From assembly GCA_002369495.1 (NCBI GenBank), contig DFFD01000197.1, positions 1 to 13,227 on the forward strand: DNA of 13,227 nucleotides. Direction: 5' to 3'. The notes below the pieces were generated by a model that saw nothing but the letters and a program-made list of their open reading frames with translations, ran no database searches and had not been told where the DNA came from. The stretch's first letter is position 1. The number at the start of each line of letters is the position of its first letter. Positions 1 through 7,416 of the stretch are shown piece by piece. The position numbers were made by a program, and so were the translations under genes. Origin of the DNA: Lachnospiraceae bacterium UBA3785 (GTDB lineage Bacteria > Bacillota > Clostridia > Lachnospirales > Lachnospiraceae).

Positions 1-169
1 TATGGAGCCGGTCACCCGGCGCGATTTCCCGGAGGAGGAGATCTCGGGCGAGGAGCGCCGCTGGTATATCTTCGGCGCGATCCGCGCGGGGCTTATGATC
101 GGCGGGGTCTACGTCGTCGGGCTCGGGGCGGTGATCCTCCTGCTTCTCTGGCTTTGGGGAGCAATGTAG
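1..169 (+). CDS. C-terminal end of a small membrane protein (5' end uncertain)
   Basis: The frame read from base 2 is open and stops at TAG 167-169. It encodes at least 55 residues: an acidic N-terminal part (EEEISGEERR), then a strongly hydrophobic stretch from about residue 30 to the end (GGVYVVGLGAVILLLLWLWG) that should form one transmembrane helix. An ATG lies at base 2, but no upstream sequence is available to look for a ribosome binding site, so this may be either a complete small protein or the tail of a longer one. It is convergent with the M32 carboxypeptidase gene, and the two are separated by a palindrome that can serve as a bidirectional terminator. The family is not recognised; a single C-terminal membrane anchor is all that can be said. 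Confidence 0.55.
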   Translation, partial: MEPVTRRDFPEEEISGEERRWYIFGAIRAGLMIGGVYVVGLGAVILLLLWLWGAM

Positions 170-180
170 ATGGGGTTCCC

Positions 181-249
181 AGGGACGGTTCTTGTACAAA
201 AAAGGTTCTCGCATGTGCGAGAACCTTTTTTGTGCCTAGAACCGTCCCT
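181..249. repeat. 69-bp GGGACGGTTCT palindrome, likely bidirectional terminator
   Basis: The arms run 181-213 and 216-249 and are almost exact reverse complements around a 2-base centre. The ends are AGGGACGGTTCT / AGAACCGTCCCT and the inner stem is GGTTCTCGCA / TGCGAGAACC followed by T6; the same holds on the other strand. The inner stem plus T-run fits a Rho-independent terminator in both directions, which suits the convergent genes on either side. The GGGACGGTTC ends recur at 1792-1804 and 6205-6289, so this belongs to a dispersed repeat family rather than being only a local terminator. Confidence 0.85.
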
Positions 250-257
250 ACAGCTTT

Positions 258-1766
258 TTACAGCCCGTAGAGCTCCGAATACTTCCTCTCAAGATAGTCG
301 AGGTAGTCGTCCGGGGTGAACTCGCGTCCGGTGATCTCACGGATCCAGTCCGCCTCGGCGAGGCGGTCAGCCCGTTTCCAGACGTGGTCGGTCATCCAGG
401 ACTTGATCTGTCCGAGATCGCCGGCCAGGATGGCCGCGTCGACGTCGATCTCCTCCTTCATCTTGTTAAAGTACATCGCGTTGTACATGTTTCCGAGCGC
501 GTAGGTCGGGAAATAGCCCAGAAGCCCGGACGCCCAGTGCACGTCCTGGAGGACGCCCTGGTTGTCATTTTCCGGCGTCACGCCGAGGTAGGTTCTGTAT
601 TTTTCGGCCCAGAGAGCGGGGAGCTCGTCTGTGGTAATCTCGCCGGCGACGAGCATTTTCTCGAGCTCGTAGCGGATGATGATGTGGAAGGTGTAGGTGA
701 ACTCGTCGGCCTCGGTGCGGATGAGGGACGGCTCAACCAGGTTCACGGCCTCGTAGAACTCCCGCGCGGTCACGTCGGAGAGGGCCTCCGGGAAGAGCTC
801 CTGCGCCTTCGGGAAAATGAGGCTGATGAAGCTCTCGGAGCGGCCGATGATATTTTCATAGAAGCGGGAGACCGACTCGTGCTGGGCCATGGTCTTGCCG
901 GCTGTGATGTGGCGCTCCCAGTTCTCGCGCGGCTGGTTCTGGTCGAAGAGCGCGTGGCCGCCCTCATGGATGATGCTGTACATGCTGGAGCTGAGGTTTT
1001 TGCGGTAGTGCGTCGTGACGCGCTCGTCGTCCGGGCCCATGCTGTCGGTGAAGGGGTGCTCGGTCGTCGAGAGCGCGCCGCGGTTGAAATCAAAACCGAT
1101 CACATTGAGGAGATAGCGGGCCATCTCCTCCTGCGCGGCATCAGAGACCGGCCGGAAGAGAAAATCGGTGCGGATCGTCTTTTGCTTCGCGGCGATCTTC
1201 TGAAGAAGCGGAAGCAGGCGCTCCTTGACGCGGCCGAAGTACTGATCGAGCTTCTCTGAGGTCATCCCGCGCGCGTAGCTGTCGAGCAGGTTGTCGTAGA
1301 GGACGGGCTTCTTCTCCTCAAAGAGGGAGGCGCGCGTCTTTTCGACATCGATGATCGCGGCGAGCGACGGCGCGAACGCATTGTAATCCGCGGTTTCGCG
1401 GGCACAGATCCAGTCGCCGTAGCCCTTGTTCAGGACGCGGGAGAAGGCGAGGTCCTGCTCGGGGGTGATATTTTTGGTCTGCATCTCGTCGCGGTGGAGG
1501 AGGTCGGCCAGGACACGGCCCGCCTCGTCGAGCTCGTCGCGGTGCTCATAGATCAGGGCGGCCGCCTCGCGGAAGGCCGGCTGCTTTCTGAGTTTAAAGA
1601 CCTGGTTGCCCAGGTAGGAGATGACTTCGCCTGCCTCGGCCATGCCGGCCGGCGGGCAGAGCGTCTCCATGTCGAACTGCACGCAGGAGGCTGCGTGGGT
1701 GAGGAGGGCTTCTTCTTTGAGAATTGTGTCGAGCTGCTCAAGGGCAGTTTTTGTCTTTTCTGTCAT
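258..1766 (-). CDS. M32 family metallocarboxypeptidase
   Basis: A 502-residue zinc carboxypeptidase of the M32 (Taq/Pfu carboxypeptidase) family, which removes C-terminal residues from peptides in the cytoplasm; no signal peptide is visible. All family signatures appear in order: HPF near 237-239, DERVT near 247-251, the zinc motif HEGGH at 267-271, HES near 296-298, IRTEADE near 349-355 and GVLQDVHW near 404-411. The length is normal for the family. The start at 1766 (MTEKTK) is chosen because AAAGGA lies just upstream; an in-frame ATG at 1808 would add 14 residues and sit at the end of pta without a good site. It is last in the leftward buk-pta cluster, 49 bases after pta, with a lone repeat half-site in the gap. 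Co-transcription is plausible; a TATACT hexamer in the gap (complement of 1785-1790) lacks a convincing -35. Confidence 0.95.
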   Translation of the reverse strand: MTEKTKTALEQLDTILKEEALLTHAASCVQFDMETLCPPAGMAEAGEVISYLGNQVFKLRKQPAFREAAALIYEHRDELDEAGRVLADLLHRDEMQTKNITPEQDLAFSRVLNKGYGDWICARETADYNAFAPSLAAIIDVEKTRASLFEEKKPVLYDNLLDSYARGMTSEKLDQYFGRVKERLLPLLQKIAAKQKTIRTDFLFRPVSDAAQEEMARYLLNVIGFDFNRGALSTTEHPFTDSMGPDDERVTTHYRKNLSSSMYSIIHEGGHALFDQNQPRENWERHITAGKTMAQHESVSRFYENIIGRSESFISLIFPKAQELFPEALSDVTAREFYEAVNLVEPSLIRTEADEFTYTFHIIIRYELEKMLVAGEITTDELPALWAEKYRTYLGVTPENDNQGVLQDVHWASGLLGYFPTYALGNMYNAMYFNKMKEEIDVDAAILAGDLGQIKSWMTDHVWKRADRLAEADWIREITGREFTPDDYLDYLERKYSELYGL

Positions 1767-1791
1767 AATCGTTCCTTTCTTCAAGTATATT

Positions 1792-1804
1792 GGGAACCGT
1801 CCCC
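1792..1804. repeat. Solo half-site of the GGGACGGTTC repeat family
   Basis: GGAACCGTCCCC (reverse complement GGGGACGGTTCC) in the 49-base gap between pta and the M32 gene matches the ends of the palindromes at 181-249 and 6205-6289. No matching second arm is present nearby, so it looks like a decayed or single-ended copy. Confidence 0.6.
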
Positions 1805-1815
1805 GCATCTTTTCG

Positions 1816-2814
1816 TCACTTCGCCTGCGCCTGCACCGCCGTCATCGCCGCGGTGTTCACGATATCCCGGACCGAGCAGCCGCGGGAGAGGTCGTTGCAG
1901 GGTTTCCTGAGCCCCTGCAGGACGGCGAAGCAGTCCGCGCCGCCGATCCGCTGGGTGATCTTGTAACCGATGTTGCCGGCGTTCAGGTCCGGGAAAATGA
2001 GTACATTCGCGCGGCCCGCCACCGGGCTCCCCTTGGCCTTGCCGGCTGCGACTTCCGGCACAAGGGCGGCGTCGAACTGCATTTCCCCGTCGAGGAGCAG
2101 GTCCGGCGCGAGCTCATGCGCGATCCTGACCGCCTCGCGGACCTTGTCGACCGTCGCGTGCTTCGCACTTCCCATCGTGGAAAATGACAGCATCGCCACC
2201 CGCGGCTCCGTAAACCCGCAGAGCGTCCTCGCTGTGTCCGCCGCGGCGATCGCAATCCGGGCCAGCTCCTCCGCGGAGGGGTTCGGCACGACGACGCAGT
2301 CCGCGTACACGAGGAGGCCGTCCTCGCCGAGGCTTTTGTCCGGGCAGTCCATGAGGAAGCTCGAGGAGACGAGCTTCATCTCCGGCTTTGTCTTGATAAT
2401 CTGGAGCGCAGGCCGGAGCATATCGCCGGTGCTGTGCACAGCGCCGGAGACCAGGCCGTCCGCGTCGCCCGTTTTCACCATCATCATCCCGAAATACATC
2501 GGGTCGAGGACAAGTTCTGCCGCGGCTTCCCGGGTGAGCCCTTTCTCGCGGCGGAGCTCATAGAGCGCTTCCGCGTAGGAGGCGGTTTTTTCGCTGGTTT
2601 TCGGATCGATCAGGGGGATCCCGCCAAGATCGACGGCGAGATCTGCCGCGGCCTTCCGGATCTCGTCCGGGCTGCCGACCAGCAGGGGTTTTGCGAGATT
2701 TTCATTTTCCAGGATGGAGGCCGCCTCGATCGTGCGCGGCTCATTTCCTTCCGGGAAGACGATGGTTTTGAGGTCCGTCTTCGCCTTCGCGAAGACTCTG
2801 TCGATCATACTCAT
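1816..2814 (-). CDS. pta: Phosphate acetyltransferase
   Basis: A 332-residue short-form phosphotransacetylase, which interconverts acetyl-CoA and phosphate with acetyl phosphate and CoA in the cytoplasm. The N-terminus has IVFPEGNEPRTIEA, the middle ADGLVSGAVHSTGDMLRPAL and RVAMLSFSTMGSAKH, and the end NDLSRGCSVRDIV. These are Pta signatures; the phosphotransbutyrylase (Ptb) family differs at all of them and is shorter. The length matches Bacillus-type Pta. The ATG at 2814 is preceded by GAGGTG with about 6 bases of spacing; a second ATG two codons later is less well placed. It follows the kinase gene by 22 bases in the same direction and is surely in the same operon, so the two enzymes probably act in sequence to make an organic acid plus ATP. 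The partner is of the butyrate kinase type, not the usual AckA. Confidence 0.95.
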   Translation of the reverse strand: MSMIDRVFAKAKTDLKTIVFPEGNEPRTIEAASILENENLAKPLLVGSPDEIRKAAADLAVDLGGIPLIDPKTSEKTASYAEALYELRREKGLTREAAAELVLDPMYFGMMMVKTGDADGLVSGAVHSTGDMLRPALQIIKTKPEMKLVSSSFLMDCPDKSLGEDGLLVYADCVVVPNPSAEELARIAIAAADTARTLCGFTEPRVAMLSFSTMGSAKHATVDKVREAVRIAHELAPDLLLDGEMQFDAALVPEVAAGKAKGSPVAGRANVLIFPDLNAGNIGYKITQRIGGADCFAVLQGLRKPCNDLSRGCSVRDIVNTAAMTAVQAQAK

Positions 2815-2836
2815 GGCGGCACCTCATTTCAAAGAC

Positions 2837-3952
2837 TTACAGTTCAACGCCGGGAAAGCCGTTCCAGACGTTTTCACCGGTGTAGGTGCGGGGCTCAAGC
2901 TCGCCGCGAAGGGCGGCCAGAGCCGGGAGTGCGAGCGCGCTCTGCTCGAGTTCGCCCGGATAGACGAAAATCGGGGCGATGAAGCCGCAGTGCTTCTCGA
3001 TGCCGGCGCGGATGTCGTCAAAACGCATGAGTCCGCCGGTCAGGAGGATCGCGTCGACATTGCCGCAGAGGACGGCGCTCATCTCGCCGATCATTTTTGA
3101 GATCTGGTAGATCATCGTGTTCCAGACGAGCACGGCTTTTTTGTCGCCCGCGTCGACCATCTCGTGGATCTTATCGGAGTTCGAGGTGCCGAAGTATTCG
3201 ACGAAGCCGCCGGAGCGGGCGCATTTGAGGCGCACCTCCTCGATCGAGTGAGTCTCCAGATAGTCGAGGAGCTGCAGCACCGGGATCGAGCCGATGCGGG
3301 TCGGCGTGAAGGCGCCCTCGCCGTCCGCGCCCATGTTTCCGTCGACCATGCGACCGTGGTCATGCGCGCTCACCGTGATCCCGCCGTCGATGTGCGCGAC
3401 GATGTAATTCATGTCCTCGTAGCGGACGCCGGATTTCTTCGCATGGAATTTCGCGACCGCCTTCTGGTTCAGCACGTGCGAGTGGGATACGCGGAAAATC
3501 CCCTTGATGCCCGTCAGCCTCGCAAGATCCCCGTACTCGTCGACGTTGGTCGGGTCCAGCGTGAAGGCCGGCTTGTTGAAGCGCTGCGCGAAAGTCCAGG
3601 CGATCATGACGCCGAGTTTCGCGGGGTGCTCGGAGCCGCCGACCGCGGCGACCGTGTCCTCGTAGAGCCTGCGGTCGATCCTGGTGAGGCCGCCCGGCTG
3701 CGTGCAGGCGCTTCCGCCGCGGCCGACAAAGGCGTCGATCGTGGCCGGATCCACATGCTCTTCCTTCAGCGTGTCGAGGATGACGGTGCAGCGGAAATTC
3801 AGCTGGTCATTCACATGGGGAAATGACAGCAGCAGCGGCGCGTCGTGGAAGATATCCTTCTCAAAACAGACTTCCTCATCGAGGAAAAGGCTGACCTTCG
3901 TCGAGGTGGAGCCAGGGTTGATGACTAAGATTTTCATTTTTCTGTCAGACAT
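2837..3952 (-). CDS. buk: Butyrate kinase family acyl-phosphate kinase
   Basis: A 371-residue cytoplasmic ASKHA-fold kinase of the butyrate/branched-chain fatty acid kinase group, which transfers phosphate between an acyl phosphate and ADP. The N-terminus ILVINPGSTSTK is the family phosphate-binding motif (AckA would read xNxGSSSxK); VGRGG near residue 70, LNQKAVA and AILLTGG also fit Buk. The usual HMGGGTSV loop reads HIDGGITV here, an Asp for Gly change in a nucleotide-phosphate-binding segment, so substrate or cofactor use may differ from classical Buk. The start at 3952 is set by AGGAGG six bases upstream; ATG 3937 is an alternative without its own site. The gene leads the buk-pta cluster. 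The product may be butyrate, acetate or a branched acid; sequence does not decide. Confidence 0.9.
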   Translation of the reverse strand: MSDRKMKILVINPGSTSTKVSLFLDEEVCFEKDIFHDAPLLLSFPHVNDQLNFRCTVILDTLKEEHVDPATIDAFVGRGGSACTQPGGLTRIDRRLYEDTVAAVGGSEHPAKLGVMIAWTFAQRFNKPAFTLDPTNVDEYGDLARLTGIKGIFRVSHSHVLNQKAVAKFHAKKSGVRYEDMNYIVAHIDGGITVSAHDHGRMVDGNMGADGEGAFTPTRIGSIPVLQLLDYLETHSIEEVRLKCARSGGFVEYFGTSNSDKIHEMVDAGDKKAVLVWNTMIYQISKMIGEMSAVLCGNVDAILLTGGLMRFDDIRAGIEKHCGFIAPIFVYPGELEQSALALPALAALRGELEPRTYTGENVWNGFPGVEL

Positions 3953-4037
3953 ATATAACCTCCTGTCTGTCTCATGCGCCGCTGTGAATCCGGCGCTTAC
4001 GGGAAAAGATTGTAGCACATCCGGCGGCGGTTTGCAC
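3953..4037 (-). promoter_or_regulatory. Leftward promoter and leader of the buk-pta cluster
   Basis: Reading the minus strand, an extended -10 (TGC-TACAAT, complement of 4009-4017) precedes the kinase gene; the -35 region near 4032-4037 is poor, as is common for extended -10 promoters. The predicted start is near 4002, giving a leader of about 50 bases. The leader holds a perfect 6-bp hairpin (3976-3981 with 3991-3996, GCGCCG/CGGCGC, 9-base loop) and the AGGAGG site at about 3959-3964. No riboswitch is recognised. Confidence 0.5.
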
Positions 4038-4055
4038 TATTTTCAGGCGCTTTTA

Positions 4056-4084
4056 TTGCGAAACACATGTGTTTATTGTATGAT
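4056..4084 (+). promoter_or_regulatory. Sigma-70-type promoter for the Gfo/Idh/MocA gene
   Basis: TTGCGA (4056-4061), 17 bases, TATGAT (4079-4084). The predicted start near 4091 gives a leader of about 30 bases with AAGGAGG at 4108-4114. It is back to back with the buk promoter. The 12-mer ATTGTATGATAG spanning this -10 recurs at the kinase promoter (7435-7446). Confidence 0.65.
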
Positions 4085-4119
4085 AGAAGGGACGCGCGGA
4101 TGCGCCGAAGGAGGTTTTT

Positions 4120-5277
4120 ATGAGTGAAATGAAAACCGCTGTCCGGGCCGCCCTCATCGGCACCGGCGGCATGGGCAGGAAATATGCGCAGATGATCCTC
4201 ACGGGACAGGTCCCGGGACTTGAACTTGCCGCCATGGTCTGCCGGAGCAGTGCCGCCCGCGAGTGGGCGGACGAGGTCAGGCGCCTGCTGCCCGCCGGGA
4301 CGGAGGCTCCGAAGGTCTTTGTCTCCGCGGAGGAGCTCTTCGCCGAGCCGGAGCTCTATGACGCGGTGCTCATCGTGACCCCGCACCGGACGCATCCGGA
4401 GCTGGCGGCGAGGGCATTTTCCCTGAAAAAGCACGTGCTCTGCGACAAGCCCGCCGGGATTACGGCGGAGGACGCGGAGGGGATGTGCCGCGGCGCGGAG
4501 GAGAACGGCGTTCTTCTCGCGATGATGTTCCAGCAGAGGACATTTCCGAAGCATCTCGCGATCAAAAAGATCCTCGAGGAGGGGCAGCTCGGGACCGTCC
4601 GCCGGATGTTCATGGAGACGACCCGCTATTTCCGCACGGAGTACTACCACGCATCGGGCTCCTGGCGCAGCAGCTGGAGCGGCGAGGGCGGCGGGCTCCT
4701 GATCAACCAGGCCCAGCATCCGCTCGACGTCTGGCAGTTCCTCTTCGGCCTGCCGGAGACGGTCTACGCGGAGATCCCGTTCGGAAAATACAATTCCTTC
4801 GCCGTTGACGACGAAGCCACGATCGTGATGCGTTATCCCGAGGGGGTGACGGGTACGTTTATCGCCTCGACCGGCGAGGCGGAGTGGTCGGAGCGGCTCA
4901 CCGTCTCGGGCTCGAAGGGCAAGCTGGTCCTGACGGACAACCGCCTGGAGCTTGCCCTGTATGACCAGGATTCGGATGAATACCGCAGAAACGCGCAGGT
5001 GACGGACGGAAGGGAACTCACGATCACCCGCTCGGTGCAGACCTTCGGGCCGGCGGACTCCGCCCTTGCCTACCGGACGATGCTCGGCAATTTTGCCGCG
5101 GCGGTTCGCGGTGAGGAGAAGCTGATCGCGCCCGGCGAGGCAGGTCTCGGCGCACTGCAGCTGATGTGCGCGTCCTATCTCTCCGCATGGAAGCAGGCCC
5201 GCGTCACACTTCCGGTCGACCAGGAGGAGTACCGGACTTATCTGCACAAAGCGGCTGAGAGCGACCTTGAGGACTAA
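4120..5277 (+). CDS. Gfo/Idh/MocA family oxidoreductase
   Basis: A 385-residue NAD(P)-dependent oxidoreductase of the glucose-fructose oxidoreductase / inositol dehydrogenase / MocA family. The Rossmann nucleotide-binding motif GTGGMG is at residues 14-19, the conserved CDKPAG (family EKP motif) at 108-113, and the catalytic-domain segment GGGLLINQAQHPLDVWQFLFG-like stretch near 190-210 carries the His200/Asp203 pair expected for the family active site. Length and two-domain order are normal and no signal peptide is visible. AAGGAGG five bases upstream fixes the start. The substrate, probably a sugar or cyclitol, cannot be told from sequence, and no transporter or sugar kinase adjoins. The PASTA-like lipoprotein gene follows after 40 bases without a terminator, so the two may share a transcript. 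Confidence 0.92.
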   Translation: MSEMKTAVRAALIGTGGMGRKYAQMILTGQVPGLELAAMVCRSSAAREWADEVRRLLPAGTEAPKVFVSAEELFAEPELYDAVLIVTPHRTHPELAARAFSLKKHVLCDKPAGITAEDAEGMCRGAEENGVLLAMMFQQRTFPKHLAIKKILEEGQLGTVRRMFMETTRYFRTEYYHASGSWRSSWSGEGGGLLINQAQHPLDVWQFLFGLPETVYAEIPFGKYNSFAVDDEATIVMRYPEGVTGTFIASTGEAEWSERLTVSGSKGKLVLTDNRLELALYDQDSDEYRRNAQVTDGRELTITRSVQTFGPADSALAYRTMLGNFAAAVRGEEKLIAPGEAGLGALQLMCASYLSAWKQARVTLPVDQEEYRTYLHKAAESDLED

Positions 5278-5317
5278 CGGGGAAGAAATTGTTTAAAACA
5301 GGGGAGAAACAATAAAA

Positions 5318-6193
5318 ATGAAGGAATTCCGGAAAGACGGAAAAAGGTTTTTATTTTCCGTGATATGCATACTGGCGGTCCTTCTGACCGCCTGCGGAGG
5401 GACGGCGGTACCGTCCTCCGCAAAGGATTATGCGGGGATGGACCATGAACTTGTCCGTTCGGAGCTTGCGAGGGCAGGCTTCACGGCAATCACGGAGGAG
5501 GCGGTTTCGGACCTGACCTCGGCGGAGAGCCGGCAGGACGGGACCGTCATCTCGGTCTCGATCGGCGGGGACACTGAATTTGCGTCAGGCGCGAAATATT
5601 CTCCGTCCGCGAAGGTCGTGATCAGCTATCACGAGCTGCCGAAAATCGCATTTCCGCTGACGGGCGAGGAGATCGTATCGCTCACGTCGGAGCAGCTGGC
5701 GGCGCGCCTCCGCGAAGCCGGGTTCACGGATGTCACGGCGGAGACTGTCCGCGACCTGGATCCGGATGAGACGGACCGCGCATTTGAAAATGAAATCAAG
5801 ATCAACGGCAAGCGCATCTTCCGCGAAAATGAAGAGATCCCGTTCGACGCGGCGATCACCGTGATCGGGCACCTGCCGTTTGAGAAGTACGACGTGACCC
5901 TCCATGTCGACTACGAGGCGAATATCGTGTTCGGCCGCTACGTGATCGGCGTCCTGGTGGACGGAGAGATGGCCGGGGAGATGAAAAACGGTGAGGAGAA
6001 GACGTTTGAGCTGCGCCTTAAGGAGGGGGAGCACACGCTCACCTTCGCGAAGACCGGCGACAGCTCCGTGAAGGGGGAGACGACGTTCACGGTCGGGGGC
6101 AGCGAGGAGCGCTCGTACCACCTGAAGTCCCACACGAACTATATCGACGTCTTTGAGGAGAGTGTGCAGTCGGTGTCCGGGAACGGGGTCTGA
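5318..6193 (+). CDS. Lipoprotein with two PASTA-like repeats
   Basis: A 291-residue predicted surface lipoprotein. Residues 11-25 are hydrophobic and end in the lipobox LTAC with the lipidated Cys26. Two related segments follow, about 34-107 and 108-185. Each has a helix-like stretch (LVRSELARAGFTAIT and QLAARLREAGFTDVT), a variable middle, and a closing strand (AKVVISY, AAITVIG); this matches the PASTA layout, a fold known for binding muropeptides or beta-lactams. The C-terminal 190-291 portion is beta-rich with a GEMAGEMKNGEEKTFELRLKEGEHTL-type beta-hairpin region reminiscent of PEGA-like domains, an uncertain assignment. The start at 5318 is preceded by GGGGAG about 11 bases upstream, slightly far. 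The membrane kinase downstream lacks PASTA repeats, so a wall-sensing link is possible but unproven. Confidence 0.8.
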   Translation: MKEFRKDGKRFLFSVICILAVLLTACGGTAVPSSAKDYAGMDHELVRSELARAGFTAITEEAVSDLTSAESRQDGTVISVSIGGDTEFASGAKYSPSAKVVISYHELPKIAFPLTGEEIVSLTSEQLAARLREAGFTDVTAETVRDLDPDETDRAFENEIKINGKRIFRENEEIPFDAAITVIGHLPFEKYDVTLHVDYEANIVFGRYVIGVLVDGEMAGEMKNGEEKTFELRLKEGEHTLTFAKTGDSSVKGETTFTVGGSEERSYHLKSHTNYIDVFEESVQSVSGNGV

Positions 6194-6204
6194 GCCAGAA
6201 ATGC

Positions 6205-6289
6205 AGGGACGGTTTCTGGGGACGGTTCTCAGAAAATCGATTCTCAGAAAAGAATCGATTTTCAAGAACCGTCCCTGGGAACCGTCCCC
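6205..6289. repeat. Nested GGGACGGTTC palindrome (double copy)
   Basis: Two GGGACGGTT ends on the left (6205-6216 and 6218-6230) mirror two AACCGTCCC ends on the right (6266-6276 and 6278-6289), around a core in which AGAAAATCGATTCT pairs with AGAATCGATTTTC. It reads as one copy of the repeat set inside another. The position just after the lipoprotein stop suggests it also ends that transcript, although no clean T-run follows the outer stem. Confidence 0.8.
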
Positions 6290-6329
6290 GGGTCCATTTC
6301 AGTACACCAATTAGAAGGAGGATAAGAGA

Positions 6330-6968
6330 ATGATGAACAGCATCGACGTCTTCACCCAGAACAGCATCCGCATCCGGGACGGCGGAAAAACGATCTACAT
6401 TGACCCTTTCCAGATGAGGAAGGAGCCCCATGACGCCGACCTGATACTCGTGACGCACGATCATTTTGACCATTTCTCGCCGGAGGACATCGCGAAGGTG
6501 AGCCGCCCGGACACCGTGCTCGTCGTTCCTGAGAAAATGAAAACCAAAGCCCGGGACGCCGCCTCCCTCGTCGGCCGGATCGAGACCGTCAGCCCGAACG
6601 GGAGCTACACGATAGAGGGAGTTTCATTTGCCACGATCCCGGCCTACAACAACCTGAAACCCTTCCACCCGAAGAGTGCGGAGTGGGTCGGCTATATCCT
6701 TGAGGCCGGCGGGAAGCGCATTTACATCGCCGGCGACACGGACGTCACAAAGGAGAACAAGGCGGTTCAGTGCGACATCGCTCTCATTCCCATCGGCGGG
6801 ACCTACACGATGGACGCGAAGAAAGCCGCGGAGCTCGTCAACATCATCGCGCCGGCGGTCGTGATCCCGACGCACTACGGGACCGTCGTCGGGAAGGAGT
6901 CGGACGCGGAAACCTTCAAGGCGCTGGTGAAGCCGCCGACGGAGGTCGTGATCAAAAAGCAGTACTGA
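6330..6968 (+). CDS. UPF0173-type metallo-beta-lactamase-fold hydrolase
   Basis: A 212-residue cytoplasmic metal-dependent hydrolase with the metallo-beta-lactamase fold. The metal motif HxHxDH reads THDHFDH at residues 42-48, the bridging Asp is in AGDTD (Asp136) and a C-terminal His is in IPTHYG (His182). The short length and the DADLILVTHDHFDHFSPED segment resemble the UPF0173 / YtkL group, whose substrate is not established. AAGGAGG at 6315-6321 supports ATG 6330; an adjacent ATG at 6333 is less well spaced. The gene sits between a repeat element and a convergent regulator gene and appears to be transcribed alone. No clear promoter is seen upstream, where the palindrome occupies much of the space. 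Confidence 0.88.
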   Translation: MMNSIDVFTQNSIRIRDGGKTIYIDPFQMRKEPHDADLILVTHDHFDHFSPEDIAKVSRPDTVLVVPEKMKTKARDAASLVGRIETVSPNGSYTIEGVSFATIPAYNNLKPFHPKSAEWVGYILEAGGKRIYIAGDTDVTKENKAVQCDIALIPIGGTYTMDAKKAAELVNIIAPAVVIPTHYGTVVGKESDAETFKALVKPPTEVVIKKQY

Positions 6969-6999
6969 GAGGAGCCGGCTCTCACGCCAGCGGCTCCTC
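6969..6999. terminator. Hairpin between convergent hydrolase and HTH genes
   Basis: GAGGAGCCG (6969-6977) pairs with CGGCTCCTC (6991-6999) across a 13-base loop, placed exactly where the two convergent genes meet. It includes the last codons and stop of the HTH gene. There is no T-run on either side, so it is only a possible bidirectional terminator. Confidence 0.4.
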
Positions 7000-7416
7000 C
7001 CCGTACTTATCCAGCAGAAGGTTCGTATCGATGACCCCGGCTTTCTGGTTGATCGCCACGGTCAGGATGATATCCCTTCTGCGTCTGGGGTAGAGAGGGG
7101 CATTTCCCGAGAGCTCCAGCGCGCGCGTGGTCTCCCGCTGGGTGAGCCCGGCGGCGAGGCAGAGCCTCAGGACCTTGTCCCGGCCCGGCTTGCGGGTCCC
7201 CTTCATGACCTGATAATAATAGGAGCGCTCGAGGGAGCTCTGGCGGATCAGCTCGCCGCTTCCCAGGGCCTTGACAGCCTCCAGCGACTCAAAATACGCC
7301 GGAAACGACTGAAAACTGTCCGCGACCTTCGGGATCTCCATAAACTTTTCCATCTGTTTTGTTGTGTTTACATTTGCCAGGATGTCTTCCAGCTGCTTGG
7401 TTGTAGATTCGTCCAT
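6982..7416 (-). CDS. XRE-like helix-turn-helix protein divergent from kinase
   Basis: A 144-residue predicted DNA-binding protein. Residues about 55-105 resemble an XRE/lambda-repressor-type helix-turn-helix: ELIRQSSLERSYYYQVMKG supplies the recognition region, and KVLRLCLAAGLTQRETTRAL a following helix pair. The first 25 residues are Thr-rich (STTKQ, VNTTKQ) and could be phosphoacceptor sites for the divergent kinase, which is inference. The tail is basic (PRRRRD) and then charged. The start at 7416 has a weak GGGGAAG upstream. The gene shares an 82-base region with the kinase gene. A conserved regulator-substrate pairing would be a natural reading of this layout, but direct evidence is absent. 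No membrane segment is seen. Confidence 0.75.
   Translation of the reverse strand: MDESTTKQLEDILANVNTTKQMEKFMEIPKVADSFQSFPAYFESLEAVKALGSGELIRQSSLERSYYYQVMKGTRKPGRDKVLRLCLAAGLTQRETTRALELSGNAPLYPRRRRDIILTVAINQKAGVIDTNLLLDKYGEEPLA

Noticed and set aside
384..1259. Long rightward open frame opposite the M32 gene
   Set aside because: It mirrors a gene carrying all M32 signatures; G+C-rich coding DNA often leaves such frames open, and no ribosome binding site or family resemblance is seen.
3997..5247. A 416-residue leftward frame opposite the Gfo/Idh/MocA gene
   Set aside because: The forward protein is clearly real, while the reverse product is Arg/Gly/His-rich with no motif or start site. It is a composition shadow.
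5585..6265. Leftward frame opposite the lipoprotein gene
   Set aside because: It runs through the palindrome at 6205-6289 and shows no domain or ribosome binding site.
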